A DNA stretch of 64,000 bases from Phascolomyces articulosus (lineage: Eukaryota; Mucoromycota; Mucoromycetes; Mucorales; Lichtheimiaceae), in contig JAIXMP010000029.1 of assembly GCA_025677815.1 (NCBI GenBank), forward strand, positions 558,001-622,000. The letters run 5' to 3'. Under the pieces are notes generated by a model. It ran no database searches and had not been told where the DNA came from. It saw only the letters and a list, made by a program, of their open reading frames with translations. Position numbers and translations under genes: made by a program. Of this stretch, positions 1-10,870 are shown piece by piece (positions within the stretch are counted from its first letter, which is position 1; each line of letters opens with the position of its first letter).

Positions 1-754
1 TATGCATTACAATTATAAAATTATGCTGTCAAAGATAACGTTAGAAAGCAACAATAGGAATGCCCGTCAATCAAAGTTTCAATCGTTTTGCTTCCATTGA
101 TCCAATCCAAGCAGTAACACGTACAAGAACAAAATAAAACATTGCTATATATACGGCTCCATTTATTCACAAAAAAAACAACAACCCATGTTGGATCTAA
201 CGCAACTGATTGCATGCTCCCTCTTTTTTTTTTTTTTTTTTCATTGACTCCAACAAGTTCACACGTTAGCCAAGATTCATTAACTTTAAAATAAAAGTTT
301 TGTTTTTTGTTACAGACAATTGTCAAGTAAAGAAGTTTTAAAGAAGAGTTAAAAGGGTGTAACTCTTTATATTTATTTATTGGGAAGATTAAGAAGAATA
401 AAGAAAAAAAGCCAACAACTAGTCTTGTTGTTGCTATAAAACATGTTTTTGGTTCTTGAATCGTGCCGTTTCTCGTTCCTGGCCACCCTTGATTTAAATC
501 GTTTTCCTATAGAATTAAAAAAAAAAAAAAAGAGGGAGCATGCAATCAGTTGCGTTAGATCCAACATGGGTTGTTGTTTTTTTTGTGAATAAATGGAGCC
601 GTATATATAGCAATGTTTTATTTTGTTCTTGTACGTGTTACTGCTTGGATTGGATCAATGGAAGCAAAACGATTGAAACTTTGATTGACGGGCATTCCTA
701 TTGTTGCTTTCTAACGTTATCTTTGACAGCATAATTTTATAATTGTAATGCATA
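1..754. repeat. Long perfect-looking inverted repeat (arms ~240 bp, spacer ~275 bp)
   Basis: Bases 1-241 are mirrored as the reverse complement at 517-754; position p pairs with position 755-p. The arms match wherever I compared them, except that the poly-T end of the left arm (18 T, 224-241) is longer than the poly-A end of the right arm (15 A, 517-531). The spacer 242-516 is unique AT-rich DNA. The left arm starts at the window edge, so the repeat may extend further left. A transcript across it would form a hairpin of about 240 bp. I see no transposase. It could be a fold-back element, a hairpin-RNA locus or an assembly artefact. Confidence 0.85.
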
Positions 755-1741
755 TCAGCTATTGCTTATTAGGTTAAAATTTATATTTATTATTGTGGAA
801 GACTGAATTGACCTGCGCCTATAGGCATATGGTCGTTTTCTTGCGGTACTTTGTGGTAAAAACTATGCATAAATAAAAGTTATATGGCATCAGCTGAAAA
901 AAACCTCTTTCGAGAAGAAAAGCTAAGCTGTTGTGGAGGATGTGGTATTGATACATACATCATTTCTGGATCCATCATTGTTATGTGTATCACAACACGG
1001 GTTAAATTCAATATCTTCAGGAACACTAGGTAGTAGATTCAATATTATACTTTCAAGTACTTTACGATACACCTGAGTACATGTCTCCACTCATGATAAA
1101 CGAATTTTACGTGATTACAGAGAAGCAAGGATACCCCTAGCTCTATTTTGATAAGAGTTTCCATACGATTCGAATAATATACATCAAGTTAGTATACATA
1201 GAACTGTGTTTTTAGATTAAGACACCAGATGAGTTGGGAATGGCTAACAAGTTCCATAATGAACAAGAAGCTGGTAGATCCATTTTAATACTTGATATTA
1301 CGTTATGATCATTATATAAAGTAATAAGAATTTGGTTAGATGTACCTCAAAATTTACGTTATCCAATTCATTACCTATCAACATTTTGAATATACATAAT
1401 ATTAGTAATGTTCATCAGATGCATAATACTCTTTACATATCGCAAATCCAACATCTAGGTTTAACTGCTTTAAAAGCATTCACAATGATTACTGGTAATA
1501 TTCTTAAGATTCAAAAGAAACAAGAAAAAAGTATATTTTATATATATGTAGCTAGTATGGGATGAATGGAATAAAAATAATCAACGGAAATAGAGGAAAA
1601 GCTTTTTTTTTACATGATGAGAGAGAGAGAGAGAAAATGATGATTTTGAATGGGTTATTGATTTGTTGATAATAAAGAGAAAAAAAAAGATGAAATATAA
1701 GATATATAAAAATATTTTTTTTGTTAAGGGATTAAATAAAC
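755..1741. other. Intergenic, no recognised gene
   Basis: About 1 kb of AT-rich DNA lies between the inverted repeat and the 3' end of the glycine-cleavage gene. Short open stretches, such as 1332-1565 on +, have no recognisable domain and look random. The texture of 780-1560 is less simple than the surrounding spacers, so it could be an old decayed element, but I cannot identify one. Confidence 0.6.
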
Positions 1742-3320
1742 TTATTTATGGTAGTTGGCTTCAACGAAAGGCATCTTGGTAATAACGGCATCTTGAACCT
1801 TGTTACGGACCTTGACGCTCAATTCAGTACCCTTCTTGTGGAAACCGCTCTTAACATAACCCATAGCAATGTTCTTCTTCAAGATGGGGGATGGACAACC
1901 AGAGGTAATCTTACCAATGACTTGACCTTCCTTATCCAAGATTTCAGCACCATCACGGGCAGGGGCACCTTGGACGAACAAACCAACACGACGACGTTGG
2001 ATGCTCTTCTTGTCCTTGATTTGGTTAAGGATGACACTGTCACCCAAGAAACCGCCAGTTTCACGACGAGACTTGGGAATGGTCCAGGTCAAACCAGCTT
2101 CAATAGGAGTAGTGGTTTCATCCAAATCGTTACCATAGAGACACAAACCAGCTTCAAGACGAAGACTGTCACGGGCACCAAGACCAGCTAACTCAACATC
2201 AGGGTTAGCCATCAACTTTTGGGTAATGTTGAGAATTTCAGGAGTAGGGATGGACAACTATAAGAAAAAAAAATTAAGTAAATCTCTCTATTCTTCTATC
2301 ATAACCTTCATTTATATATATAATCCATCCTTTTATCTTTCTCCTCCATGCATAATAATATATGATATTTACCTCGAAACCATCTTCACCAGTGTAACCG
2401 GAACGAGCAATGTGGCAAGGAACACCAGCAACTTCCATGAAGCGACCGTGCATGAATCCAAAGTCACTAAGGCTTTGACCGACCAACTTTTCCAAAGCAG
2501 CAGCGGCAGTAGGACCTTGAATAGCGATCAAAGAGTGGTCATCAATGATTTGAACATCGACATCACCACCCTTGTTTTGGAATTCGGCAAGATGCTTGCG
2601 AATGTGGGCCAAATCCTTTTCAGCACATCCAGCGTTGGAGACAACGTACAAGCAGTCTTCTTGTTGCATAATGATGGTGTCATCAATAATACCACCTTGT
2701 TCGTTGGTGAAAACAGACAAAGAACCTTGACCAACAGGGATTTGGTGTAAATCAGCGACAGTGATGGTTTCAAAGAACTTCTTACGGTCCTTGCCAACAA
2801 CACTTTTAAAATACATATATATAATCAAATCAATATGAATATTATACAAAACAATTTTACATTTTATCCTTTTCTCATGGATCCGGGGGACGTTCATTTT
2901 TATATATATTATATCTTACCGAGTTTGAAGCATGTGAGAGACATCAAAGATAGAGGCCTTTTCACGAGTGTGAATGTGGGAGGCTAACATACCCATACCC
3001 TTATATTGAACAGGCATATAATAACCAGCAAATGGAACCATCTTACCACCTTGTTCGACGTGATAATCATATAACGCAGTTTTCTTGAGCTATAGATAAT
3101 ATAATTTGGTATGTCAGTCAAAAACTTCCTTTTCCTTCTATGACACAACGTGTTCTTCTTTCTATACCCTGGTTTCCTTTTAAGAAAAAGGATAATAATA
3201 ACAATAATGGATACAAACCTCTTGTTCACCAGTGGCAGCAGCATAGAAACGCTTGGTGACAGGACGTGTTGCCATGGCGGCAATGGATGTAGAAGCACGG
3301 TTTTGGAATCTTGAAAGCAT
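1742..3320 (-). CDS. GCV1: Aminomethyltransferase, glycine cleavage system T protein (mitochondrial)
   Basis: Four exons, complement(3219-3320, 2920-3089, 2373-2802, 1742-2257), encode 405 residues, the usual length for GcvT. All junctions are GT-AG and in phase. The N-terminus is rich in Arg, Ser and Ala with no acids (begins [10 protein letters not shown]), as expected of a mitochondrial presequence. Exon 2 carries the conserved folate-binding start ([20 protein letters not shown], then [14 protein letters not shown]). Exon 3 has the central GcvT domain ([11 protein letters not shown] at its end). Exon 4 has the C-terminal barrel ([17 protein letters not shown] and TSGCPSP). T protein takes the aminomethyl group from H protein, releases ammonia and makes 5,10-methylene-THF in the mitochondrial matrix. 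I see no frameshift or missing block. The other glycine-decarboxylase subunits are not nearby, as is normal in fungi. Confidence 0.96.
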
Positions 3321-3422
3321 TCTGATAATGACGTGTATGTGTTATGTGTAAAGAAGAAAAAGAAAAGAAAAACAAAAAAGAATACTTGAAAAGTTTTTTT
3401 TCCCTTCTTTTTATATATTTTG

Positions 3423-3530
3423 TTAGAAGACGGGTTTGTAAGAAGATAACTCTTTTGCGATAGGTTTATCGTCTTGACTCGGTGGAAGACCTGTATCCTC
3501 TTTTGGTCTGAATTTATTTGCACCGCCACT
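3423..3530 (-). CDS. Possible terminal exon of a small unidentified protein
   Basis: Directly downstream of a T-rich tract ending in ACAG, complement(3423-3530) is open for 35 codons (SGGANKFRPK... ending SSYKPVF) and a stop. Its composition is normal for protein, with charged residues and little low complexity, unlike neighbouring random frames. I could not find a convincing upstream exon between 3531 and 3962. The nearest ATG (3569-3571) would require an intron of about 25 nt, too short for this genome. It sits about 100 bp upstream of the GCV1 start codon on the same strand. It may be a real small gene or a chance open stretch. Confidence 0.3.
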   Translation of the reverse strand, partial: SGGANKFRPKEDTGLPPSQDDKPIAKELSSYKPVF

Positions 3531-3962
3531 CTGTAAAAAAAAATAAAAAATATACTGAGGACATCCAAAACATTTTTTTATATGCAAGGTGTAAGATCTT
3601 TTCCTTATAATGAACAAACGACTGTGTAAGTGTGTGTGGGAAATAATAAGCAGTCCTAAAATGATGGATGTTTTACCACTATGATACCTCTTTTTTCTTT
3701 TTATTTATAATTCAAATAAACAACAACAGTAACTATATCATTTCATGAACGATTCTAACATTAAACAGATCATATATCTATACCAAGCATACTACTTCAC
3801 CCCTAATAATAATAATAATATAAGCTGAGTTATAAGAAGATCTTGAAAAGACGATCCAAAAATTGAAAAACGCACGGGTAGACAAGCGATTATAGATCCA
3901 ATAATAATTTTTTCTATCTTTTTTTTTTTTTATTTGTTTATTTTATTTATTTTGTTATCAAA

Positions 3963-5902
3963 TTAGTCCACTAGTCGTTTTAAATCTGACAATCGTTGTC
4001 TCAAAGATTCTCGATCCAATTCAGATTCTGAATACTTGGTTTTCATATTTGCTACCATATTCTCCATATAAGCCATTTGATCTTCCAAAGCAGAATTACG
4101 TTGAACCAAAGCAGCATTTTTCGTAACCAAGATTTCCATTTCCTCCTTGACCCTCGCTTCAATTTCTTCAGGTAATGTTTCCAAAGCCCTTTTCAAATCC
4201 TGTGATTGTTGTCGAAGCGCATCATTTTCATCATTAATACGAGCAATATCCATTTTTGATTCAATCAATTCATTGGCGACCTGCGCATGTTCCTTGCTCA
4301 AATCCGTCAAATTGCCTTCCAAGTTTCGGATGGTTTCTGTCAATGCTTTGTTTTGTTTTTTCAATGTTTCAATAGCTTCTGCTTCATTATGAGCACGTGC
4401 TGCTTCCACACGATATTCTTTGGCCAATCGATTGAATCGTTTAGGAGCAATTTTGATCAAGTAAGCATCTCGAATCAATTCACTGGCATCCTTATTATAA
4501 ATTTCCAACATGTCATTCTTGAGATAATTCACCAAATTATCGAATTCCAAGCTGAGAATAGTAGGTTGATTCTTTTGGATCAGTGCAAGACCAAAGCTGT
4601 ATAAGGCTTCGATACCTTCGGCGAGTAAAATATCGAAAATCCGGAATACAAAATCAAGTGGAAATTTATAGGCGAATAATGTCATGAACCATTGAGATGC
4701 GTACATGGAACTACGAATCCCTTGCGTCTCAAAATGTCGATGGACGTGTGGTAAATGATCTTGTAAAACTCCATCAAATTGATATAATCGTTGATGAAGT
4801 AAATCCAGTTGGGGTGTGAAATGACCTCGTAAATTGTATTGATTCATGAGTTGTACAAGAACACAAAACGCTTCTTCTTCTGGCATCTATAAATAAAATA
4901 GATTGCACATGTTTTTTTTATTTATTACTGCAAGTTCTTCTCTTCCTTCAATGCAGGGGGTTGAAATAGACTGAGATCGGATGAATCTGTTTTTTTTTCT
5001 TGAAAATTAGAAATATCAAGGACTTACATTAAGTAAAAGGGGTCCAGCAATAAATGAAATTCCTTGACAATAACCAACATCATTATCATGAATAGAATAG
5101 GCTTTTACGACATTAAAAAGAGCTTCTTGACCTGCTTTTCCTTGAAAATATGGATGGTTTGGAAAGGTTCTTGGAAGATCACGAGTAATTGCTTTTTCAT
5201 AGATCGAATCTTCATTAATTAATTGTAAATAACGTTCCTCCAATTTAGAATCCTTGGATTTAACAAAGAGTTGCCAAATCATGCCTCGTAATGAAGGTGG
5301 AACACCTCGTTGAATATGTGCTGAAAGGACTTGTCGTTCTGATTTTGCGACACTGTCAAAGTCCGAAATGACTTTAGACCAAAATTCTGTTTTATTTTGT
5401 TGTTTTTGTATTAGTTTCTTATTTTTTTTTTTAGTGTGTATTGTATAATTCGACTGATCTTCATTGTTTCAAACAATAAAAAAAAATTCAACTCACCCCA
5501 ATCAATCTCTTCTTTACTGATATCCTCCTCATTATTACTATCATTGGTATTATTATCGTTATCGTAATTTTCGCGTTTTGGATCTTCTTCCGAAGGAGAA
5601 GTTTGGGTAATTATTGTTGGTTTGGGTATGTCTTTTTGTGTCACAGTATATCCTCTACCCCTTCGTCTTGTTGGTGCGGCAGTAGTAGTAGTAACCGTTG
5701 ATGATTCCTCCTCTTTTAAAGAAAGTTGTGGCGGTGAAGTTGCTACAGTTTCGAGGGATGCTTCTTCCGTAGTGGACTGTGCATCCCATGATTTTGTATC
5801 ATCTGTTGAAGAACTATGTATCGATGATGAAGTATTTTTTGTTGAAGAATCTTCACGTTGGTGTGTAGTGGTAGTCGTTTGCTGTTGTTCTGTGGCGGTC
5901 AT
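3963..5902 (-). CDS. TBC-domain Rab GTPase-activating protein with C-terminal coiled coil (Gyp5/EVI5-like)
   Basis: Three exons, complement(5497-5902, 5028-5386, 3963-4886), encode 562 residues. Residues 1 to about 135 are a Ser/Thr/Asp/Glu-rich disordered region. The TBC domain follows: HIQRGVPPSLRG at its start, the arginine-finger motif ITRDLPRTFP, the glutamine-finger motif YCQGISFI, then MPEEEAFCVLVQLM and the SQWFMTLFAYKFPLDFVFRI block. The last ~150 residues are heptad-like and charged, predicted coiled coil. Both catalytic fingers (Arg and Gln) are present, so it should speed GTP hydrolysis by a Rab in the secretory or endocytic route. TBC plus trailing coiled coil resembles Gyp5/Gyl1 and EVI5; the exact Rab cannot be deduced. 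The start is the only ATG before the acidic region. Confidence 0.93.
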
Positions 5903-7950
5903 GGCGTTGTAAAAATAATATTATTAAAGAAAAAAAGAAAGAATAAAACAAGATGATAAATAAACAAAAAGAGAAATATATAATAATAGAAGGAAATATA
6001 AAGAAAGGGATGGGTAACTATTAGTTGTTGTAATTCTCTTCAACTTATGAGGATAAATGAAATGATATTATAAAAAGTTAAAAATACAGAATGAAATTAG
6101 TTAAAGATAGAGGAAGAAGAAGAAGAAAAAGGAGGAAAAGAAAGGGAGAAAGGGGGAGAAGAGGGATTAAAAAAAAAACGAGGAGAAGTAAAGATTATCT
6201 CATTATAATAATATTAATGAAGTCAGGTTTCACTGGCAACAGAGCTTAATAAAAAAATCACCTAAGCCTATTCCTTACTTGAATTGATTGTTTTATTTTA
6301 TTTTATGCTGTTACTTTTTTTTTTCTCACACCAAAACATGTTTTATATCATCCATCAGCTAGATCCTCCTTTTCCATTCATTGAATGTATATGACATTAT
6401 ATAATAATAATAATAGACACTTCCTCCTTTTATGATGAGACTCCCAAAAAGCACTTTGACATGTGTTTAAAATAATAGAAAAAAAAAAGGTGGCGGGTTT
6501 TCTGGTTACTTGGCCTAAAATTAGTAAACAAGACTAAGCTCTTTTTAGCCATTTTCAATCATCTTTTTTTCGCTATTTTATGGGATACTCCGGTATAAAA
6601 TAATAACCTTGCCTTCTGCTCTTTGGAAATAACTACATTTATCATTCCAATACCAGGAAAAAGGCAACCAACATTTTTTATATAGTACCCAAACAAAAAA
6701 AAGCTTTCTCGAGTGATTTAAATAAACACATGATAAGTAATGAAGTCTTATCAGTCTTCTGTTCCTTAATAAAGTTGTATTCTCGTGAACTTTTTGATAT
6801 ATTTATACATACAAATCCCCATCGCCTTTCTTTCTATTTTTGGAGTGACTATTACATCAATTATAGATATTATAGAACGCATGAATTTTTGGTGATACGA
6901 ATCTATTCTAAAAGCATCTCTGATATCAATAATAGAAGTAATTGTTATATATATACGGGAAAACATAAATGATGTCAACTTAAAGATGATTTGATGATGC
7001 TATACACGGACACTTTTTTTTTGTTCTGGGGGATATAAAAGAACCTAGTCAACTATTGTTTTTGTTATTGATGTTAATAGGATAGTAAAATTCTCTTTAT
7101 TTGAGAATGGATCATATATAAACATGTTGATGTGTTAGTTGTGTATATATAGATTTCAATGAGTGATATAATTGTCGATTGTTGGATTCCTTATCAAAAT
7201 TACATTGCAGGGTTGTTTTTGATTTGCAAGCGTATAGAAAAACATCACATTTTCTTATCATATGATAAATGCAAGAAAGATTGTTATGTGATTAATGTTA
7301 TTATTGATATTAAATTAATAATAATAATTATTACTATATATAATTAAAAATGAATCGAGACTAAAATGCATTATAGCCCTTTTGATGAACCAAGTGTGAT
7401 TTGACTATATTAATTTGTAACAGTATACATAAAAGAAAAAATATGGGTCAATTTTCATCTGATGACATATTATTGATAGATATATTTGATCATAATATAC
7501 ACACTAATAAATCATACTCTAGAAGTGAGGGGGGAATGACGTAGAAGATATTATTCGTTAAATAATGAAGTGCAGCATCTAAACATTCTCTCCGAGCAAC
7601 ATAAGTAATTAGAAAATCACTAAAAATGTCGATTGCTTTTTTATCAGATTGAATTATGGTCAAGAATCCAATAAAATAAAATAAAAATGATCAAGACAAA
7701 ATTATTCATCCTTTGATTCCAACGCATAACTATTATTTTACACCAGAGAATTTGATAAAATAAGAGTATTTATAAATGACAAGTCGATATGATATGATTC
7801 TTGTTCACTTTTATCATAAAAAGTAGTTATATATATATCAAAATACAGTTTGATTTGATAGAATGCTGCTTTATTTATATATATATATATAACTGGATAA
7901 TGATGATGATAATAATAACAATGGTAATTAAGTGTATATGTATAAATAGA
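5903..7950. other. Intergenic, no recognised gene
   Basis: About 2 kb of AT-rich sequence separates the RabGAP start from the 3' end of the small membrane-protein gene. Next to the RabGAP it is purine-rich (6100-6180), as expected for a 5' leader or promoter. Open frames at 6730-6972 and 7159-7347 are rich in Ile, Tyr, Phe and Asn and look random. I see no RNA gene or repeat of note. Confidence 0.6.
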
Positions 7951-8401
7951 TTAAACGTCTGGAGTTGGTAACTTTCGTTTATGCGTTAAAACAGCAATCG
8001 TAATGGTATATACAACAATGACTAAAATACAAAATGCTGGTACGATAAATCGAAATAATTGTACAGGTGAACATGATAATCTATAACAGTAATAATATTA
8101 ATTTTTTATCTTCTTCTTTTGCTACTTTTCCTAAATGATTCACTTTTCTGTTTTCCATTTCTCAAATTGAATGGTTCATTCCTTACTTGCTAAAAGAAAG
8201 TGTACTAGATTTTTTATTATGTTCAGGCATAAAATATGGATCTTCATCGTCGTCATCGCTCTCAACATAAGTTGCAAATTCATGAGCTTCTTCTTCGTCT
8301 TCTTCATCTTGAGTTTCATTCATTTGAATGGTTGTATTGTTATTATTATTATTTGCATTTTGACGTAATGCGATCGGCCCATAATCATTATTACGTGGCA
8401 T
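7951..8401 (-). CDS. Small acidic single-pass membrane protein, unknown function
   Basis: Two exons, complement(8187-8401, 7951-8080), encode 114 residues. The intron (8081-8186) starts GTAAGG and ends TATAG, and the phases agree. The N-terminal ~70 residues are hydrophilic, with an Asn run and a strongly acidic patch (DEEDEEE, then ESDDDDED). Exon 2 encodes one hydrophobic helix of about 23 residues (FIVPAFCILVIVVYTITIAVL) followed by a short basic tail (HKRKLPTPDV). This is the layout of a tail-anchored or type II protein with its acidic head in the cytosol. I do not recognise the family. No domain, enzyme motif or signal peptide is visible. The splice-consistent two-exon structure is the main reason to call it a gene. 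Confidence 0.7.
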
Positions 8402-10870
8402 AGTTCTAATGAATATATTTTTATGCAGAAATAGAAAAAAGAAGAGAGAGGGAGAGTGGAGATGAAATTAAAAAAAAAAAACAAAAACAGGGTTTTAATT
8501 TTTACATCATAACCAACCACTCCTCCTTTGGTAGCATTGTGCTAGTGGATGTAGCTTATTCACTTTTTGTGCTTTGGTTGCAAACTTTTCCTTATTACAT
8601 TATTTTCCCGAAAACAACAATCGACTCATCAATAACAATTGCAAGTTTATCCTTCTTTTATTTATTTAAATGAAGTATATATATCGAGTAAGACTTTCTT
8701 GAAGCGAGGAACTTTTTTTTTTTGGCTAAAATTTATAGAACTCTTTGAGCAGTTACACAGCTCCAGATGGAATATGTTAACTAGGAAGTGATGGCTTTGT
8801 GTCATACCATTACTGATGGCCATCTTACAAGTGCAGAATTGACCTGTATAGTATTGCCTTGCTCAAGGTCAATGTACCAATAAATGTATATTGAGTCAAC
8901 ATGTAGTACAATCCAGTTAATATGAGGCACATCAAATAATTGCTACCTAGCCGACAAAGGCAACAAAAAGTAAAGTGTTATGATGGAAATGGTTTTGGTG
9001 AGTAAATCTCTATTGGCATAATCATCCTTTTGAAGAAAAACAGTCCAATTATCCTCTATCACTCTGCAACTAGCTAATCTGGGGTTTCTTCGATCAACGG
9101 TACTCCTATCGTTCATAAGTCTGGTATATACCAACCTTTGGATGTACAAGCAATACGAACCAGTACTTTCATGAAAAAAAGCATTTGATCGCACTTGTAC
9201 AAATAAAGATACTTATCTAAAAGGCAAACCTAGGAATAAAGTATACTAGCAATGTTCGAGTGTTACATTAATATTTCTGCCGATTAATGTGCTACACCTG
9301 CTTAAGGCGTAGTAGTTCATTTTATTTGCTGGTTTTCTTTGGGAGGCGTATGTGATATTTGATTATCGATATACGGCAGTTACAAGCTAATCCTTTAGCG
9401 GATGTTGAGATGATTGGCAACATGGTGTTGTTGAAAAGCGGTGCTTCGCAGGTTTTTACAATGTGCTGATTAACCTCTAAGAATCTCTTTTCAAGACATT
9501 ATGATTCAGAGGATTAGTCAATAATTAATAACTAGAATTTTGGATATTGCTTGATCGAAGCCTATTGTTTTCTGTCACACGTGTGGTGCTTTGAATGAAA
9601 GAAAAATAGATAAAAATAAATGTTGAAATAGGAATAAAATAAAATAAAGATAAAATAATAACTGGTTTCAAAGAAGTTACGAGTTATGTGTAGTGAAGTA
9701 AATAAAATAAATAGAAAATATCCAACAGTGATTATCCACAAATCAACTGTCAATCAAAAATCAAGTAAGAAACAAGTAAAATTAAAGTTACTATCCGGAT
9801 CGAAACATTAAAAGTTCGTCCTGCTTTATTAGTCAAGACAATGTCTTATATATCTGTCCAAAATAATTATGGATGGTTACTACTAACAATAATTGAATAA
9901 TTGGTAATTAAAATAAGTCTTCTTTCTAGAGAAGAACCATCAAGTATATTGCGTTAACATCAATGAAGGAATGATAATGGAAAGGTAAATTAAAGAAAAT
10001 AAAAAACGATAATGGGTTAAGACGGATCATAACAACAAGATAGAAAAAGCATAGAAAGAAATAAAATGAATACAACGGTGCGTAACATGAAAATGAGACG
10101 GTAGAGGGATCATAGTGATAATAAAGAAAATAAAAGGTAATATCAGAAATATACCAGGACATGGATGATAGAGCGGAAGTAAACGGATCCAGGCGTAATA
10201 AAAATAATAATAAATATAGAAGTTCGAGAACAAGAAAGCCAAAAAGAAAACGGAAATAACAATAACTGTAATAAAGAGGCTGGATGAACAGATAACAATA
10301 AAGGATAGTGGATTGGATATGTGGATAAAGGGAATACGGAGAAGAAGATAGAAATAAAAAAGGATATCAAAGAAAATACATGGTTAAGCATGATAGAGTA
10401 AAGGGACAGTAAATTCTCTATCTTTTTTTTATTATAGCAAATCATCAAAACTTTATTTAAAAATGTCAAGAAGATCTTCGTTAGACAGCTTTATTCTATA
10501 TCCTAAATATCACCACTAAAAATAAGCGACATCTATATCCAAAAATGTGACATTATTACAAAAAATGCTTTAAAAGGTGCAACAAAATTTTCAGAATATG
10601 CGACATTAATTTTTACAGAGCGCGACATTGCTTTTTGGAAACCCTATAAAACTCAGTGTGTGAACGAATGTGAGTGCACACCAAAAAGAAAAAGGGTTTG
10701 GAGTATCTTACTCTTTACGTCGTCACGCGTGTGTGATAAAAACCATTTTTATTCTTCAATTACTTCTTATTCTTGATCAACAAAATCATTATTTTTTTGC
10801 TTTTTTAAAGAAACACTTTTTCGTTTAATATAACTATCTATTTTCATATAAAAAAAATCCTCCCCCAACA
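8402..10870. other. Intergenic with purine-rich low-complexity tract, no recognised gene
   Basis: Nearly 2.5 kb lies between the divergent membrane-protein and 642-residue genes. Bases 8700-9560 are of mixed composition with an open minus frame at 8943-9194 (83 codons, Arg/Ser-rich). This may be an element fossil but matches nothing I know. Bases about 9590-10440 are strongly purine-biased on + (AAATAAAA/GATAA-like repeats), so the minus strand gives several meaningless Phe/Tyr/Ile-rich open frames. The last ~200 bp is probably the promoter and 5' leader of the + strand gene. Confidence 0.6.

Noticed and set aside
1748..2191. Open frame of 147 codons on + strand
   Set aside because: It is antisense to the last exon of the glycine-cleavage T gene; its Thr-rich composition is a shadow of that coding sequence.
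9562..10469. Several minus-strand open frames with apparent membrane segments (Phe/Tyr/Ile-rich)
   Set aside because: They result from a purine-biased low-complexity tract; no start context, splice structure or conserved motif.
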